Below, piece by piece: positions 7,179 through 16,314 of a DNA stretch of 64,000 bases (the first letter of the stretch is position 1; each line of letters starts with the position of its first letter). This DNA comes from an uncultured Pelagibacteraceae bacterium (GTDB taxonomy: Bacteria > Pseudomonadota > Alphaproteobacteria > Pelagibacterales > Pelagibacteraceae), in the NCBI GenBank assembly GCA_902532525.1, contig CACAIK010000006.1, positions 17,945 through 81,944 on the forward strand, in the 5' to 3' direction. Under the pieces are notes generated by a model. The model was given only the letters and a program-made list of their open reading frames with translations. It was not told where the DNA came from and made no database searches. A program made the position numbers and the translations under genes.

Positions 7179-8351
7179 ATGATTCAGATAATTACAAAAC
7201 CATTTAGATGGTTTTTCAAATTAGAAGCCGCCAGTGGTCTTGTTTTACTTTTTGCAGCAATAATAGCTTTAATTGTAAGTAATTCCAATTTAGCCGAAAT
7301 ATATTTTTCTACATTAAATAAATATTTATTTTTAGGAATAAATAATTTTGGATTAAAGTTATCTGTATTACATTGGATAAATGATGCCTTGATGGCAATT
7401 TTCTTTTTCTTCGTTACATTGGAAATTAAAAGAGAATTCTTGCAGGGTGAACTTTCAAATATAAAGCAAGCTCTTCTTCCAATTATAGGTGCAGTCGGAG
7501 GAATGTTGGTGCCTGCATTATTTTATGTTTTTATTAATTTTGGTGATAGTGAAACAATGAATGGTTGGGCAATTCCATCTGCAACTGATATTGCATTTTC
7601 TTTAGGAGTACTCTCACTATTGGGTAAAAGAGTTCCATTATCCTTAAAAGTTTTTCTAACTGCTTTAGCTATTATAGATGATCTAGGAGCTATAGTAATT
7701 ATTGCATTATTCTATTCAGGTGATCTAAGTATTAAATATTTAAGCTTAATGCTATTAGCTTTTATTGTTCTTTTAGTAATAAATAAATTTAATATAAAGA
7801 AATTTTTACCTTATTTAATTGTTGGAATATTTCTTTGGGACTTCACTCACAATTCTGGAATTCACGCAACAATAGCTGGTGTTTTGCTAGCAATGACTAT
7901 ACCTCATAGAAAAAAAGACAAAGACTTTTCACTACTAATAAAAATTGAGCATGCGATTAGTCCATATGTTGCATTTGGTATTATGCCTTTATTTGCTTTC
8001 GCTAATGCTGGTGTTTCATTAGAGGGTTTATCTTTTGCATCATTACTTAATAAAGTTCCGTTAGGTATATTACTAGGATTATTTGTTGGAAAACAATTAG
8101 GTGTATTTGTTTTTTCCTATGTTTCAATAAAAATGAAAATAGCACAGATGCCGAATAATTCTAACTGGTTCAATTTTTATGGTGTCGGTGTTTTAACAGG
8201 TATTGGTTTTACGATGAGTCTATTTGTTGGAAATTTGGCATTTGTTGAAAATATGCAATATATGGACGGTGTTAAAATTGGAGTTTTAACTGGGTCATTA
8301 TTATCCACTTTATTTGGATACTTCTTGATACTACTTACACCAAATAAGTAA
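7179..8351 (+). CDS. nhaA: Na+/H+ antiporter NhaA
   Basis: A 390-residue electrogenic sodium/proton antiporter of the inner membrane. The ion-binding pair of aspartates is seen in the AIIDDLGAIVIIALFY helix, and ATDIAFSLGVLSLLGKRVP (the discontinuous helix IV) and the FFFFVTLEIKREF segment are conserved. The length matches E. coli NhaA (388). It fits a marine organism that must expel sodium and control pH. It follows the zinc-ribbon gene by two bases and is followed after seven bases by the glutathione peroxidase gene. Confidence 0.95.
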   Translation: MIQIITKPFRWFFKLEAASGLVLLFAAIIALIVSNSNLAEIYFSTLNKYLFLGINNFGLKLSVLHWINDALMAIFFFFVTLEIKREFLQGELSNIKQALLPIIGAVGGMLVPALFYVFINFGDSETMNGWAIPSATDIAFSLGVLSLLGKRVPLSLKVFLTALAIIDDLGAIVIIALFYSGDLSIKYLSLMLLAFIVLLVINKFNIKKFLPYLIVGIFLWDFTHNSGIHATIAGVLLAMTIPHRKKDKDFSLLIKIEHAISPYVAFGIMPLFAFANAGVSLEGLSFASLLNKVPLGILLGLFVGKQLGVFVFSYVSIKMKIAQMPNNSNWFNFYGVGVLTGIGFTMSLFVGNLAFVENMQYMDGVKIGVLTGSLLSTLFGYFLILLTPNK

Positions 8352-8358
8352 GTAGTTT

Positions 8359-8901
8359 ATGAAAAGATTGCTAATAAATATTACTATAATTATGTTTTTT
8401 TTTAAGAGTCCGGCAATGAGCAATAATCATAAAAATTTTTATGATCTAGAAATTGAAAGTATTAATGGAGAAATCATTAAATTAAATGATTATCGAGATA
8501 AAGTTATACTTATAGTAAATACTGCCAGCTATTGTGGTTTCACAAAGCAATACGAAGATCTTCAAGATTTATGGGATCAATACAAATCAAAGGGTCTAAT
8601 TGTTCTTGGTGTACCCTCAGATTCTTTCAATCAAGAAAAAAAAACCAATAGTGAGGTAAAAGAATTTTGTGAAGTAAATTTTGACTTAAATTTTCCATTA
8701 ACAACAATTACAGAGGTAAAAGGTAGTAATGCTCATGAGATTTTTAAGTGGGCAGAAAATAATTTTGGCAAATCTGCAATTCCTAAGTGGAATTTCCATA
8801 AAATATTAATCAATAAACAGGGAAACGTAGAAGAAACATATGCTTCTTTTACAAAACCTACATCAAATAAAATTATAAATAAAATTGAAGAAATTCTATA
8901 G
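8359..8901 (+). CDS. glutathione peroxidase family protein
   Basis: A 180-residue cysteine-type glutathione/thioredoxin peroxidase that reduces hydroperoxides. The peroxidatic Cys59 is in NTASYCGFT, and the Trp and Asn of the catalytic group are in KWNFHKILI; VPSDSFNQE supplies the glutamine. The first about 20 residues are hydrophobic and may be a signal peptide or anchor (MKRLLINITIIMFFFKSPAMS), suggesting a periplasmic location, although a later start cannot be excluded. It ends with a six-base overlap of the convergent metallo-hydrolase gene. Confidence 0.88.
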   Translation: MKRLLINITIIMFFFKSPAMSNNHKNFYDLEIESINGEIIKLNDYRDKVILIVNTASYCGFTKQYEDLQDLWDQYKSKGLIVLGVPSDSFNQEKKTNSEVKEFCEVNFDLNFPLTTITEVKGSNAHEIFKWAENNFGKSAIPKWNFHKILINKQGNVEETYASFTKPTSNKIINKIEEIL

Positions 8902-9672
8902 TTTTATCGTCAAACCATCATGTGCTGGTATAACATTTTTAGGTATAACTCTCTTTAACTTATTATAATCTAATACTGGTGATAAATTTGAAAGTATAGC
9001 TTTTTTTGGTTTAAATTTTTTAATAAATAATAAAGATTTTTCCAAATTAAAGTGTGAAGGATGAAAATTGTACCACAAACAATCAATTATTAAATACTTT
9101 AGATTTTTGAAATAAGTATAATCTTTTTTGTAAATTTCACTTACATCAGTAATGTATGCAAGTTTTTTATCAATTATAAAACAATTTGAATTGACTGAAC
9201 CGTGTTCAACAACAATCGACTTAAATTTTATATTTTTATTTTTATGTTTAATAAATGAGTTCTTTTTTAATTTATTTAATTTTAGAGTAGCTGGATATTC
9301 TTTTGAGAAACTTTCAAAACAATATGAAAAGCTTTGTTTTAAATATTTTGATGTATCATTATCAGCATAAACATTAATTTGTTTTCTACTATTAATAAAA
9401 AATGATCTTAAATCATTTATTCCATGGGTTTGATCAGCATGCAGATGAGAGTAGAAAACTTTATCAATTCTTTTAATCTTGTGACGTAATAACTGTTGTC
9501 TTAGGTCAGGAGATGTATCGATTAAAATATTTTCATCATAAGTTTTAATAAGTGCTGAACATCTTGTTCTATAATTTTTCTTATTTTTAGGATCACAATT
9601 TCCAAAAAAGCCATCAGGTCTTGGAACACCCATGGAACTTCCACAACCTAATATTATAAATTTTATACTCAT
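8896..9672 (-). CDS. MBL-fold metallo-hydrolase, PhnP-like
   Basis: A 258-residue metallo-beta-lactamase-fold phosphodiesterase-like hydrolase. The start LGCGSSMGVPRPDGFFGNC resembles PhnP-type enzymes. The metal site SHLHADQTHG (75-84) is intact, and further ligands are the His in VVEHGSVNS and Asp in ITDVSEIY. PhnP hydrolyses cyclic phosphates in phosphonate breakdown, but no phn genes are here; the position after tatD is common in alphaproteobacteria, so a housekeeping role is likely. It is the last gene of the nine-gene operon and overlaps tatD by four bases. Confidence 0.85.
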   Translation of the reverse strand: MSIKFIILGCGSSMGVPRPDGFFGNCDPKNKKNYRTRCSALIKTYDENILIDTSPDLRQQLLRHKIKRIDKVFYSHLHADQTHGINDLRSFFINSRKQINVYADNDTSKYLKQSFSYCFESFSKEYPATLKLNKLKKNSFIKHKNKNIKFKSIVVEHGSVNSNCFIIDKKLAYITDVSEIYKKDYTYFKNLKYLIIDCLWYNFHPSHFNLEKSLLFIKKFKPKKAILSNLSPVLDYNKLKRVIPKNVIPAHDGLTIKL

Positions 9673-10433
9673 TTTTGAAAAAATAATCTTTCAAAGTTAT
9701 TATTTGTAATAGTCTCTAATTCATTAAAGGTTGTTGATTTTAATTCTGAAAGTTTTTCCAATGTATATTTAATAAAAGAAGGTTCATTTTTTTTACCTCT
9801 CATTGGTATAGGTGCTAAAAAAGGACTATCTGTTTCAATTAAAATTTTATCATTTTCAATTATTTTAAATGTTTCTTGTAGATCAATACTATTTTTAAAA
9901 GTTATTATTCCACTTGCAGAAAAATAAGCATTTAATGTCATCATTTTTTTAGCAAACTCTTTTGAACCTGTAAAACAGTGCATAAGTATTTTAATATCAC
10001 TATTTTTATATCTATTTAAAATATCAAAAGTTTCTCTTTCGGCGCTTCTAGAATGAACTATTAAAGGATAATTTAGTTCAATGGAGGCTTCTATATGTGT
10101 CTCAAAACTTTTAATTTGATCATTTTTATGACTATTTTCATAATAAAAATCTAATCCTGTCTCTCCTACTCCAATTATTTTTTTAAATTTATTAGCATTT
10201 TCAACAATGAATTTTTTATCCATCTTATCAATACTGGACTCATGAGGATGAATTCCTACACTTCCATAAATTATTTCATCAAGATTTATTATTTTTTTAA
10301 TATTTTCAAAACTTTTTGAATTGGTTGAAATAGTTAGAATTTTCTTTAATCCATTTTCCTTAGAACGTTTGATAACATCACTAATATTTGAATAAAGAGG
10401 CTCGTGATCAAGATGACAATGTGAGTCTATCAT
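9669..10433 (-). CDS. TatD family metal-dependent deoxyribonuclease
   Basis: A 254-residue TIM-barrel metal-dependent hydrolase. Motifs in order: MIDSHCHLDHEP (metal ligands), VGETGLDFYY, HSRSAERE, HCFTGS and ETDSPFLAP. TatD-family enzymes are 3'-5' exonucleases acting on DNA or RNA; despite the name they are not part of the Tat export machine. Its place between metG and the MBL-fold gene is the usual one in proteobacteria. It overlaps both neighbours by four bases. Confidence 0.92.
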   Translation of the reverse strand: MIDSHCHLDHEPLYSNISDVIKRSKENGLKKILTISTNSKSFENIKKIINLDEIIYGSVGIHPHESSIDKMDKKFIVENANKFKKIIGVGETGLDFYYENSHKNDQIKSFETHIEASIELNYPLIVHSRSAERETFDILNRYKNSDIKILMHCFTGSKEFAKKMMTLNAYFSASGIITFKNSIDLQETFKIIENDKILIETDSPFLAPIPMRGKKNEPSFIKYTLEKLSELKSTTFNELETITNNNFERLFFQK

Positions 10434-11956
10434 TTTTCAATTTTTTTAAACAAAATATCTAATTTATTTATTTTTAAATCTTTTTTTAAAATTTCATTAT
10501 TATCAATTGATGCAAATTCAATAGAATTTTCTGTTTCATTAAAAATATTTAGCACTTTTACTGATGTTTCTGGCATTACTGGATACAGCAAGATGGTTAT
10601 TTTTCTAATTAATTCTAATGCAGTATAAACAATTGTATTTAATCTTAATCTATCATCTTTCTTTTTCCAAGGTTCTTGATCATTAAAATATTTGTTTGCT
10701 GCAAATAATCTATCAACAATAAAACTCATATATTGGTTTATGTCTTGATTATCTATGAATGATCTTATTTTATCTAGATTATTTAGTGGTTTTAAAGTTT
10801 CTAAATCTTCATCATTATATTTGTGATCAGGTATTAAAGATGAACAATTTTTTTCAGCAAAAGAAAGCACTCTTTGACATAAGTTTCCAAAATTATTTGC
10901 TAAATCACTATTAATACAATTTTCTAGTTTTTCTTTTGAAATATTTCCATCATTACCAAAAGAAACTTCTTTAAGTAAATAATATCTTAATGGATCTAAA
11001 CCATATACATTTATTATTTTTAATGGATCTAAAATATTACCTTTTGATTTTGACATTTTTTCATCACCAGAGAGTATCCATCCATGTCCGTATACCCTTT
11101 TTGGCGGTTCTATGTCTGCAGCTAATAAGAATGCTGGCCAATAAATAGCATGAAATCTTAATATGTCTTTACCAATAATATGTAAATCTGCTGGCCAAAA
11201 ACTTTTATATAATTCATTATTTTCATCGGGATATTTCAAAGAACTTAAATAATTTGTTAATGCATCTAACCATACATAAACAACATGATTTTCATCATTT
11301 GGTACTTTAACACCCCAAGAGAATGTTTTTCTACTAACAGATAAATCTTTTAAGCCACTTTTGACAAAGCTGATTACCTCATTTCTTCTACTTTCAGGTA
11401 AAATAAAATTTTTATTTTTTTCATAAAATTCTAATAATGGTTTTTCCCATTGAGAAAGTTTAAAAAAAAAAGATTCTTCTTCAACCCACTCAACTGGTGA
11501 ACCTGATGATTTAGCAATTTTCAAACTATCTTTTTCCTCAACTTCATCATCATTATAAAAAGCCTCATCTGATACAGAATACCAACCAGAATATTTAGAC
11601 AAAAAAATTTGGTTATTTTTTTCAAGTATATTCCATAAATTTTGCACAGATACTTTATGTCTATCTTCTGTAGTTCTTATAAAATCAGTATTTGATAAGT
11701 TTAATGTTTTTGTTAAATCCTCGAATGTTTTACTTATTTCATCACAAAATGATTTTGGATCTCTATTTAACTTTTCAGCAGATCTTTGTATTTTTAATCC
11801 ATGCTCATCTGTACCTGTTAAAAAATAGACATTAAAACCATCAATTTTTTTAAAACGAGCAAAAAAATCAGCAATTATACTTGAATAAGCATGACCCATA
11901 TGAGGCTTTGCAGAAGGATAATATATTGGTGTTGTTATGTAATAATTTTTATTCAC
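10430..11956 (-). CDS. metG: methionyl-tRNA synthetase
   Basis: A 508-residue class I aminoacyl-tRNA synthetase charging tRNA-Met. The HIGH-type motif is HMGH (19-22) and the KMSKS loop is KMSKSKGN. The Cys-x2-Cys zinc knuckle of the E. coli type is absent, which is the common form among alphaproteobacteria, and there is no carboxy-terminal tRNA-binding (EMAP-like) extension. The start overlaps the end of holB by eight bases, keeping the tmk-holB-metG-tatD order of alphaproteobacteria. Confidence 0.96.
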   Translation of the reverse strand: MNKNYYITTPIYYPSAKPHMGHAYSSIIADFFARFKKIDGFNVYFLTGTDEHGLKIQRSAEKLNRDPKSFCDEISKTFEDLTKTLNLSNTDFIRTTEDRHKVSVQNLWNILEKNNQIFLSKYSGWYSVSDEAFYNDDEVEEKDSLKIAKSSGSPVEWVEEESFFFKLSQWEKPLLEFYEKNKNFILPESRRNEVISFVKSGLKDLSVSRKTFSWGVKVPNDENHVVYVWLDALTNYLSSLKYPDENNELYKSFWPADLHIIGKDILRFHAIYWPAFLLAADIEPPKRVYGHGWILSGDEKMSKSKGNILDPLKIINVYGLDPLRYYLLKEVSFGNDGNISKEKLENCINSDLANNFGNLCQRVLSFAEKNCSSLIPDHKYNDEDLETLKPLNNLDKIRSFIDNQDINQYMSFIVDRLFAANKYFNDQEPWKKKDDRLRLNTIVYTALELIRKITILLYPVMPETSVKVLNIFNETENSIEFASIDNNEILKKDLKINKLDILFKKIEK

Positions 11957-12818
11957 TTAGTAATTTATCCTTAAATTCTAAAAAAAAAGTTTCATAATCT
12001 AGATTAAATCTTTTTACATTAGATAGTTTTGAATAATAATATTCTTTAGCCCTATATGACAATTTTTTTTTTGTGTTTATATGTTTATAAAAAAATAATT
12101 CAATTATCATATTTAAATTATCCCTTATAAACTCTTGTTTAATAAAATGCTTATTATTAATTAAATATACTAATAAATCATCAATTGTGGTTTCGGATAC
12201 TGATAATTCATATTCATTCATATAGTTTATTAAGGATATCAAAAAAAAAGGTGTTGAGTAATAATTTATCAAATTTGAATTTATTCGATCATAAATATTT
12301 TCATTAAAGTGATTATTTAAAATTAATCTGGTATTTTCATTAGTTAAACTTAATTTAAATTCTATACATCGAGATTTTATTGTATCTATTAAAAATTTCT
12401 CTGAATTAAAAATTAAAATAAAAAAAACATTTTCATTTGGTTCTTCTAAATTTTTCAATAAAGCATTTGACGAATTAATATTTAAAAATTCGACATCGTC
12501 GAAGATTATAAATCTTGACTTATTATTAAAGGAGGATTGATTTGTAAACTTTACAATTTCTCTAATTTGATGAATTTCTATATTTTTTTTATCATTATTT
12601 TTTTTTATACTTAAAACATTAGGATGGGATTTGTTTTTTATTAGCTCATTATCATTATTAGAATTAAAAATTTTATATAAAAATTTTTCAACAAATAATG
12701 ATTTTCCTATACCCTTTTTACCAGATAATAAAATTTTATTTGGAAGTTCATTATTTTCGTAAAGTGTTACAAATTTTTCAAAATACGTTTCATGTCCTAT
12801 TAATTTATGTTCAGACAT
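11949..12818 (-). CDS. holB: DNA polymerase III delta' subunit
   Basis: A 289-residue clamp-loader subunit. It has the AAA+ fold with a P-loop GKKGIGKS, a FIIFDDVEFLN Walker B region, NALLKNLEEP, and the SRC motif (TIKSRCIEF) that acts as arginine finger. The carboxy-terminal part is poorly conserved and very rich in Asn/Tyr/Lys, as expected for this AT-rich genome. It abuts tmk with no spacer and overlaps metG by eight bases. Confidence 0.88.
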   Translation of the reverse strand: MSEHKLIGHETYFEKFVTLYENNELPNKILLSGKKGIGKSLFVEKFLYKIFNSNNDNELIKNKSHPNVLSIKKNNDKKNIEIHQIREIVKFTNQSSFNNKSRFIIFDDVEFLNINSSNALLKNLEEPNENVFFILIFNSEKFLIDTIKSRCIEFKLSLTNENTRLILNNHFNENIYDRINSNLINYYSTPFFLISLINYMNEYELSVSETTIDDLLVYLINNKHFIKQEFIRDNLNMIIELFFYKHINTKKKLSYRAKEYYYSKLSNVKRFNLDYETFFLEFKDKLLSE

Positions 12819-13433
12819 TTATATTATTTTCTCAAGTTTATTTATTATTATTTTTTTTACTTCGTTAATAGTATTGGTGTTTGAGTTAATTTTAATATAT
12901 TTGCTCTTATTTTTTGATATTTTTTCGTATCCGTTCTGAACTTTGTTATAAAATTTAAGTTTAAATTTATCATATCTATTTAAGTAAGATCTATTTCTAA
13001 GCCTTTTTTGTAAATTTTTTGCATTTACAGTGCTTAAAAAAACTAAATTAGGATTAAAATTCCCGATTATAAACTTATTCAGCATTTTGATTACTTTTAA
13101 ATCAATTTTCATTCCATAATGTTGATATGCAATTGTAGAGTCTGTAAAACGATCAATAAGTATTATTTTTTTTTTATAATTTTTTTTAATTATTTTCTCA
13201 AAATTTTCTGATCTTCCAGCATAAAATAGTAATAGATCAGTTTTATTATTTAAATTTAGTTTTTTATTTAAAATCAATTTTCTTATTTTTTCTGAAAAAA
13301 TCGATCCCCCAGGCTCTCTTAATTTTATAAAACTTTTTCTTCGCTTTTTTAAATAATTTGCAGCAATTTTAAAATTTGTAGTTTTTCCTGAGGCCTCAAT
13401 GCCTTCAAATATAATAATTGGATATTTAGACAT
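12819..13433 (-). CDS. tmk: thymidylate kinase
   Basis: A 204-residue kinase converting dTMP to dTDP. The P-loop is FEGIEASGKTT near residue 9, the DR(E/Y)-type motif is in REPGGS, and the LID side is RLRNRSYLNRYD; DRFTDSTIAYQHYG binds the nucleotide. The length is typical. It overlaps dacC by eight bases upstream and abuts holB downstream. Confidence 0.93.
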   Translation of the reverse strand: MSKYPIIIFEGIEASGKTTNFKIAANYLKKRRKSFIKLREPGGSIFSEKIRKLILNKKLNLNNKTDLLLFYAGRSENFEKIIKKNYKKKIILIDRFTDSTIAYQHYGMKIDLKVIKMLNKFIIGNFNPNLVFLSTVNAKNLQKRLRNRSYLNRYDKFKLKFYNKVQNGYEKISKNKSKYIKINSNTNTINEVKKIIINKLEKII

Positions 13434-14580
13434 CGCCCCATATCAAAAAATTGATAGAAGTTATCAACCTTGATATTGCATTTTGCTGTTTAATATTTTC
13501 AGTAGAATATAAATCATGATTAGATATAACTTCATCTTTATATAATACTTTTATTTCTGCTAATTTTTCTCCCTTTTTTATAGGTGCTTGTATAGGACCG
13601 TCATAAACGATCTTCACCTTCATATATTTTTTTTTAGCTTTTGGAATGGTCTTATAAATTATATCTTTAGTATTCACTTTAACTTTTTTCTTAATACCCT
13701 GCCAAACATCTAGTTCATAAATATATTCGTTATCATTACTTATTTTTATTGTGTCAAAGTTTGTAATTCCCCATGTTAACAATTTTTGTGATTGCTTTGA
13801 TCTAGAATTTTTTGTTTCAAAGCCACTTGCAACAGCTATTAATCTTCGTTCTTTTCTTAATATAGATGATGCAAGTGAATATTTTTCTGAACCAAGGTAG
13901 CCAGTTTTAATTCCATCTACGCCTATATTTTTATATAATAACGGATTTCTATTTCCTTGTGTAATGGGATCTCCACCTGTCCTACTCCAAGTAAATTCTT
14001 TAATTTTAAAATACTCATAATATTTAGAATGTTCCTTAATTAGATAATTAGACATAATTAAAATATCACGTACGGTTGAATAATTATTATCATCATTAAT
14101 CCCTGACGAGTTTGAAAAATTTGTATTTTCCATTCCAATTTCTTGGGCTTTCTCAGTCATTAGCAAAGCAAACTCATCCTCTGTTCCTGCAATACCTTCA
14201 GCTAAAGCTACACAAGCATCATTACCTGAAGCAACAATTATACCTAATAATAAATCTTCTACCGAAACTTCATCTCCAACCATTATAAACATTGATGAAT
14301 AACCAGATGAGGATAATCTCCAGGCATTTTCAGAAACGATAAATTTTTCATCTAAAGTAATTTCTCCACTTTTCAACAAATCAAAAGCAACAATTGAAGT
14401 CATTATTTTTGTCATAGAAGCAGGAAATATTCTCTCATCAGGATTTTTCTCATATAAAATTTCACCTGATAAATAATCTTGTAAAATTGCAGTTCGTGCA
14501 TCTATGTTGAATTTTGCATAAGAAATATTATTTATAATTAAAAATGATAGTACAAAACTTAATAATGCTTTTATTTTCAT
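13426..14580 (-). CDS. dacC: D-alanyl-D-alanine carboxypeptidase (PBP5/6 family)
   Basis: A 384-residue S11-family penicillin-binding protein that trims the terminal D-Ala of peptidoglycan stems. It has a signal peptide (to about residue 22), then the catalytic triad motifs: SMTK (Ser55-Lys58), SGN in VASGNDACVALAEG, and KTG in DGIKTGYLG. A carboxy-terminal PBP5-type beta domain follows; the very end has a short hydrophobic segment that may anchor the protein. It overlaps the lipoprotein gene upstream by four bases, in the mltB-rlpA-dacC order of alphaproteobacteria. The choice of dacC over dacA as symbol is by convention in this cluster. Confidence 0.92.
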   Translation of the reverse strand: MKIKALLSFVLSFLIINNISYAKFNIDARTAILQDYLSGEILYEKNPDERIFPASMTKIMTSIVAFDLLKSGEITLDEKFIVSENAWRLSSSGYSSMFIMVGDEVSVEDLLLGIIVASGNDACVALAEGIAGTEDEFALLMTEKAQEIGMENTNFSNSSGINDDNNYSTVRDILIMSNYLIKEHSKYYEYFKIKEFTWSRTGGDPITQGNRNPLLYKNIGVDGIKTGYLGSEKYSLASSILRKERRLIAVASGFETKNSRSKQSQKLLTWGITNFDTIKISNDNEYIYELDVWQGIKKKVKVNTKDIIYKTIPKAKKKYMKVKIVYDGPIQAPIKKGEKLAEIKVLYKDEVISNHDLYSTENIKQQNAISRLITSINFLIWGDV

Positions 14581-15335
14581 AATTTTATTAATTCAATATT
14601 TTCAAAATTTATATTAGCTATCTCATTATATACATTTTTAATTGATCCTAAATTATAAAAAGGACCCTTATAAACCCTATATAAATTTTTAGACATTTTT
14701 TTGATATTTATGTCTTTTAAATTGTATTCATCTTCAAGTCTTTTTTTCAATGTAATTGCAGATTCTTCAAAAAATAAATCAGCAAATTTAACTATAAATT
14801 CAAATTTTGAATTTTTTACCTTTTTAACTTTTGTATTATTATCTTTTTCAATAGATATATTTTGGATTGAAATACTATCTACAGGAGCTTTATTAGCTAC
14901 TTTTTTTTCTTCATCAAATGTTTTTGCTTTATTTGCAACAAAAGTATTATTAGAATTTATTGTTTCGACACGTACATAGGGTTGATCAGGGTCAATATCA
15001 ATTTCAGTTGCTATTCTTTCGGAAATTACCGAATTATAAAATATTGGATATTTTGAATTTTTTCCTACTTTAGCAATTAAATACTTGTCATTTAATAAAT
15101 TTGTTATTTTAATATCTGTATCTTTTTTAAGTTTATTATTAAAAATAATTAATGCCCTTTGATCAATTTTTTTTGAAACTACTTTTTTTTTGTAAATATC
15201 ATTACTAAAAATAAGAGCAAAACCATCATTTGAATAATTTTTAAAATCCTTATTACTAATAATATTCTTATTTGTAGTTTCACATGACGTTAAAATTACT
15301 GCTAAAAAAATTATTATCTTAAGTTTCATTTTCAA
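14577..15335 (-). CDS. RlpA-like SPOR lipoprotein with degenerate active site
   Basis: A 252-residue lipoprotein. The signal ends in the lipobox LTSC, so the mature protein is probably lipid-anchored. Residues about 35-125 align with the double-psi beta-barrel of RlpA (RALIIFNNKLKKDTDIKITN, then PYVRVETI). The last 70 residues are a SPOR-like domain that binds denuded glycan strands at septa (FEFIVKFADLFFEES to the end). The position between mltB and dacC is exactly that of rlpA. However, the histidine of the AHKTLP block and the aspartate of the NDRGP block, needed for lytic transglycosylase activity in RlpA, are not present (FNNKL and KVGKNSKYP instead), so it may be a binding protein only. 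Confidence 0.7.
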   Translation of the reverse strand: MKMKLKIIIFLAVILTSCETTNKNIISNKDFKNYSNDGFALIFSNDIYKKKVVSKKIDQRALIIFNNKLKKDTDIKITNLLNDKYLIAKVGKNSKYPIFYNSVISERIATEIDIDPDQPYVRVETINSNNTFVANKAKTFDEEKKVANKAPVDSISIQNISIEKDNNTKVKKVKNSKFEFIVKFADLFFEESAITLKKRLEDEYNLKDINIKKMSKNLYRVYKGPFYNLGSIKNVYNEIANINFENIELIKL

Positions 15336-16314
15336 AACTATTTTTTAATGTACATACAGCTAAACTAAATCTTAATGATCTATTCCACTTTAAGATTAGC
15401 TTATAATTATTAAATATAATATATGCTGGTTTTAGTTTATTTGCATTTTCAACTATTTCAGCATCTGGAGTAACTATTGCTGCAGTCAAATTGTCATATT
15501 TATCCAAAAAAGACGAATTATTTATATAATTTTTTAAATATTTTACTTTTCTCTCATGTTTAATTTTTTTTGCTGATGTATTTAAATATTTATCAGGAAT
15601 ATTTTCATTTAGATTAATTCTATAAAAACACGGAGTATTATCATTCCATCCAAGATTACTTAAATAGTTAGCTGCAGATGCAAAAGAATCCTCAATATTT
15701 TTTAGATCAATTGATCCATCTCTATTATAGTCAATGGCGTGATTTTTAATTGTGGATGGCATAAATTGAAAATTACCAAATGCACCTGCCCAAGATCCAA
15801 ATAATGTGCTTGGATCTATAATTTTTGCATCTACTAATTTTAAAAGAGTGATTAATTCTTTAGTAAAAAATTCACTTCTTCTTTGATCGAAGCTTAATGT
15901 TGCAAGTGAAGAAACGATATCCATTTTACCTAAATAGTTTCCAAAATTAGTTTCAATTCCCATAAGTGCTAATAGTAAATTTTTATCTACTTTGTATTCA
16001 GAAGATACTTTATTAATAATATTATTTTCTTTATTTAATATAATTTTTCCTAATTTTACTTTTTTTGACGATGTTCTTTTTAAAATATATGTCTTTGTAT
16101 CTTCATAGAATTCTGGCTGGTATCTGTCATACTTTATTACATCAGGTAAAAACTTTGTTTTATCTATTAAATTATTAACTGTTGATTTACTAATACCTTC
16201 ATTAATTGCTCTTTTTTTAAATTTGATTTTCCAATTGTTAAAATCATCAGCGATTAGAGTTGAAGAATTTAATATAATTAAAATTGATATGATAAATAAT
16301 TTAATTTTTTTCAT
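15319..16314 (-). CDS. mltB: lytic murein transglycosylase, MltB family
   Basis: A 331-residue peptidoglycan lytic transglycosylase. A signal peptide of about 22 residues lacks a lipobox cysteine, so the protein is probably soluble in the periplasm. The catalytic glutamate is Glu121 in ALMGIETNFGNYLG, followed by SWAGAFGNFQFMPST and DYNRDGSIDL, all typical of the family. It overlaps rarD upstream by 14 bases and the RlpA-like gene downstream by 17. Confidence 0.93.
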   Translation of the reverse strand: MKKIKLFIISILIILNSSTLIADDFNNWKIKFKKRAINEGISKSTVNNLIDKTKFLPDVIKYDRYQPEFYEDTKTYILKRTSSKKVKLGKIILNKENNIINKVSSEYKVDKNLLLALMGIETNFGNYLGKMDIVSSLATLSFDQRRSEFFTKELITLLKLVDAKIIDPSTLFGSWAGAFGNFQFMPSTIKNHAIDYNRDGSIDLKNIEDSFASAANYLSNLGWNDNTPCFYRINLNENIPDKYLNTSAKKIKHERKVKYLKNYINNSSFLDKYDNLTAAIVTPDAEIVENANKLKPAYIIFNNYKLILKWNRSLRFSLAVCTLKNSFENET

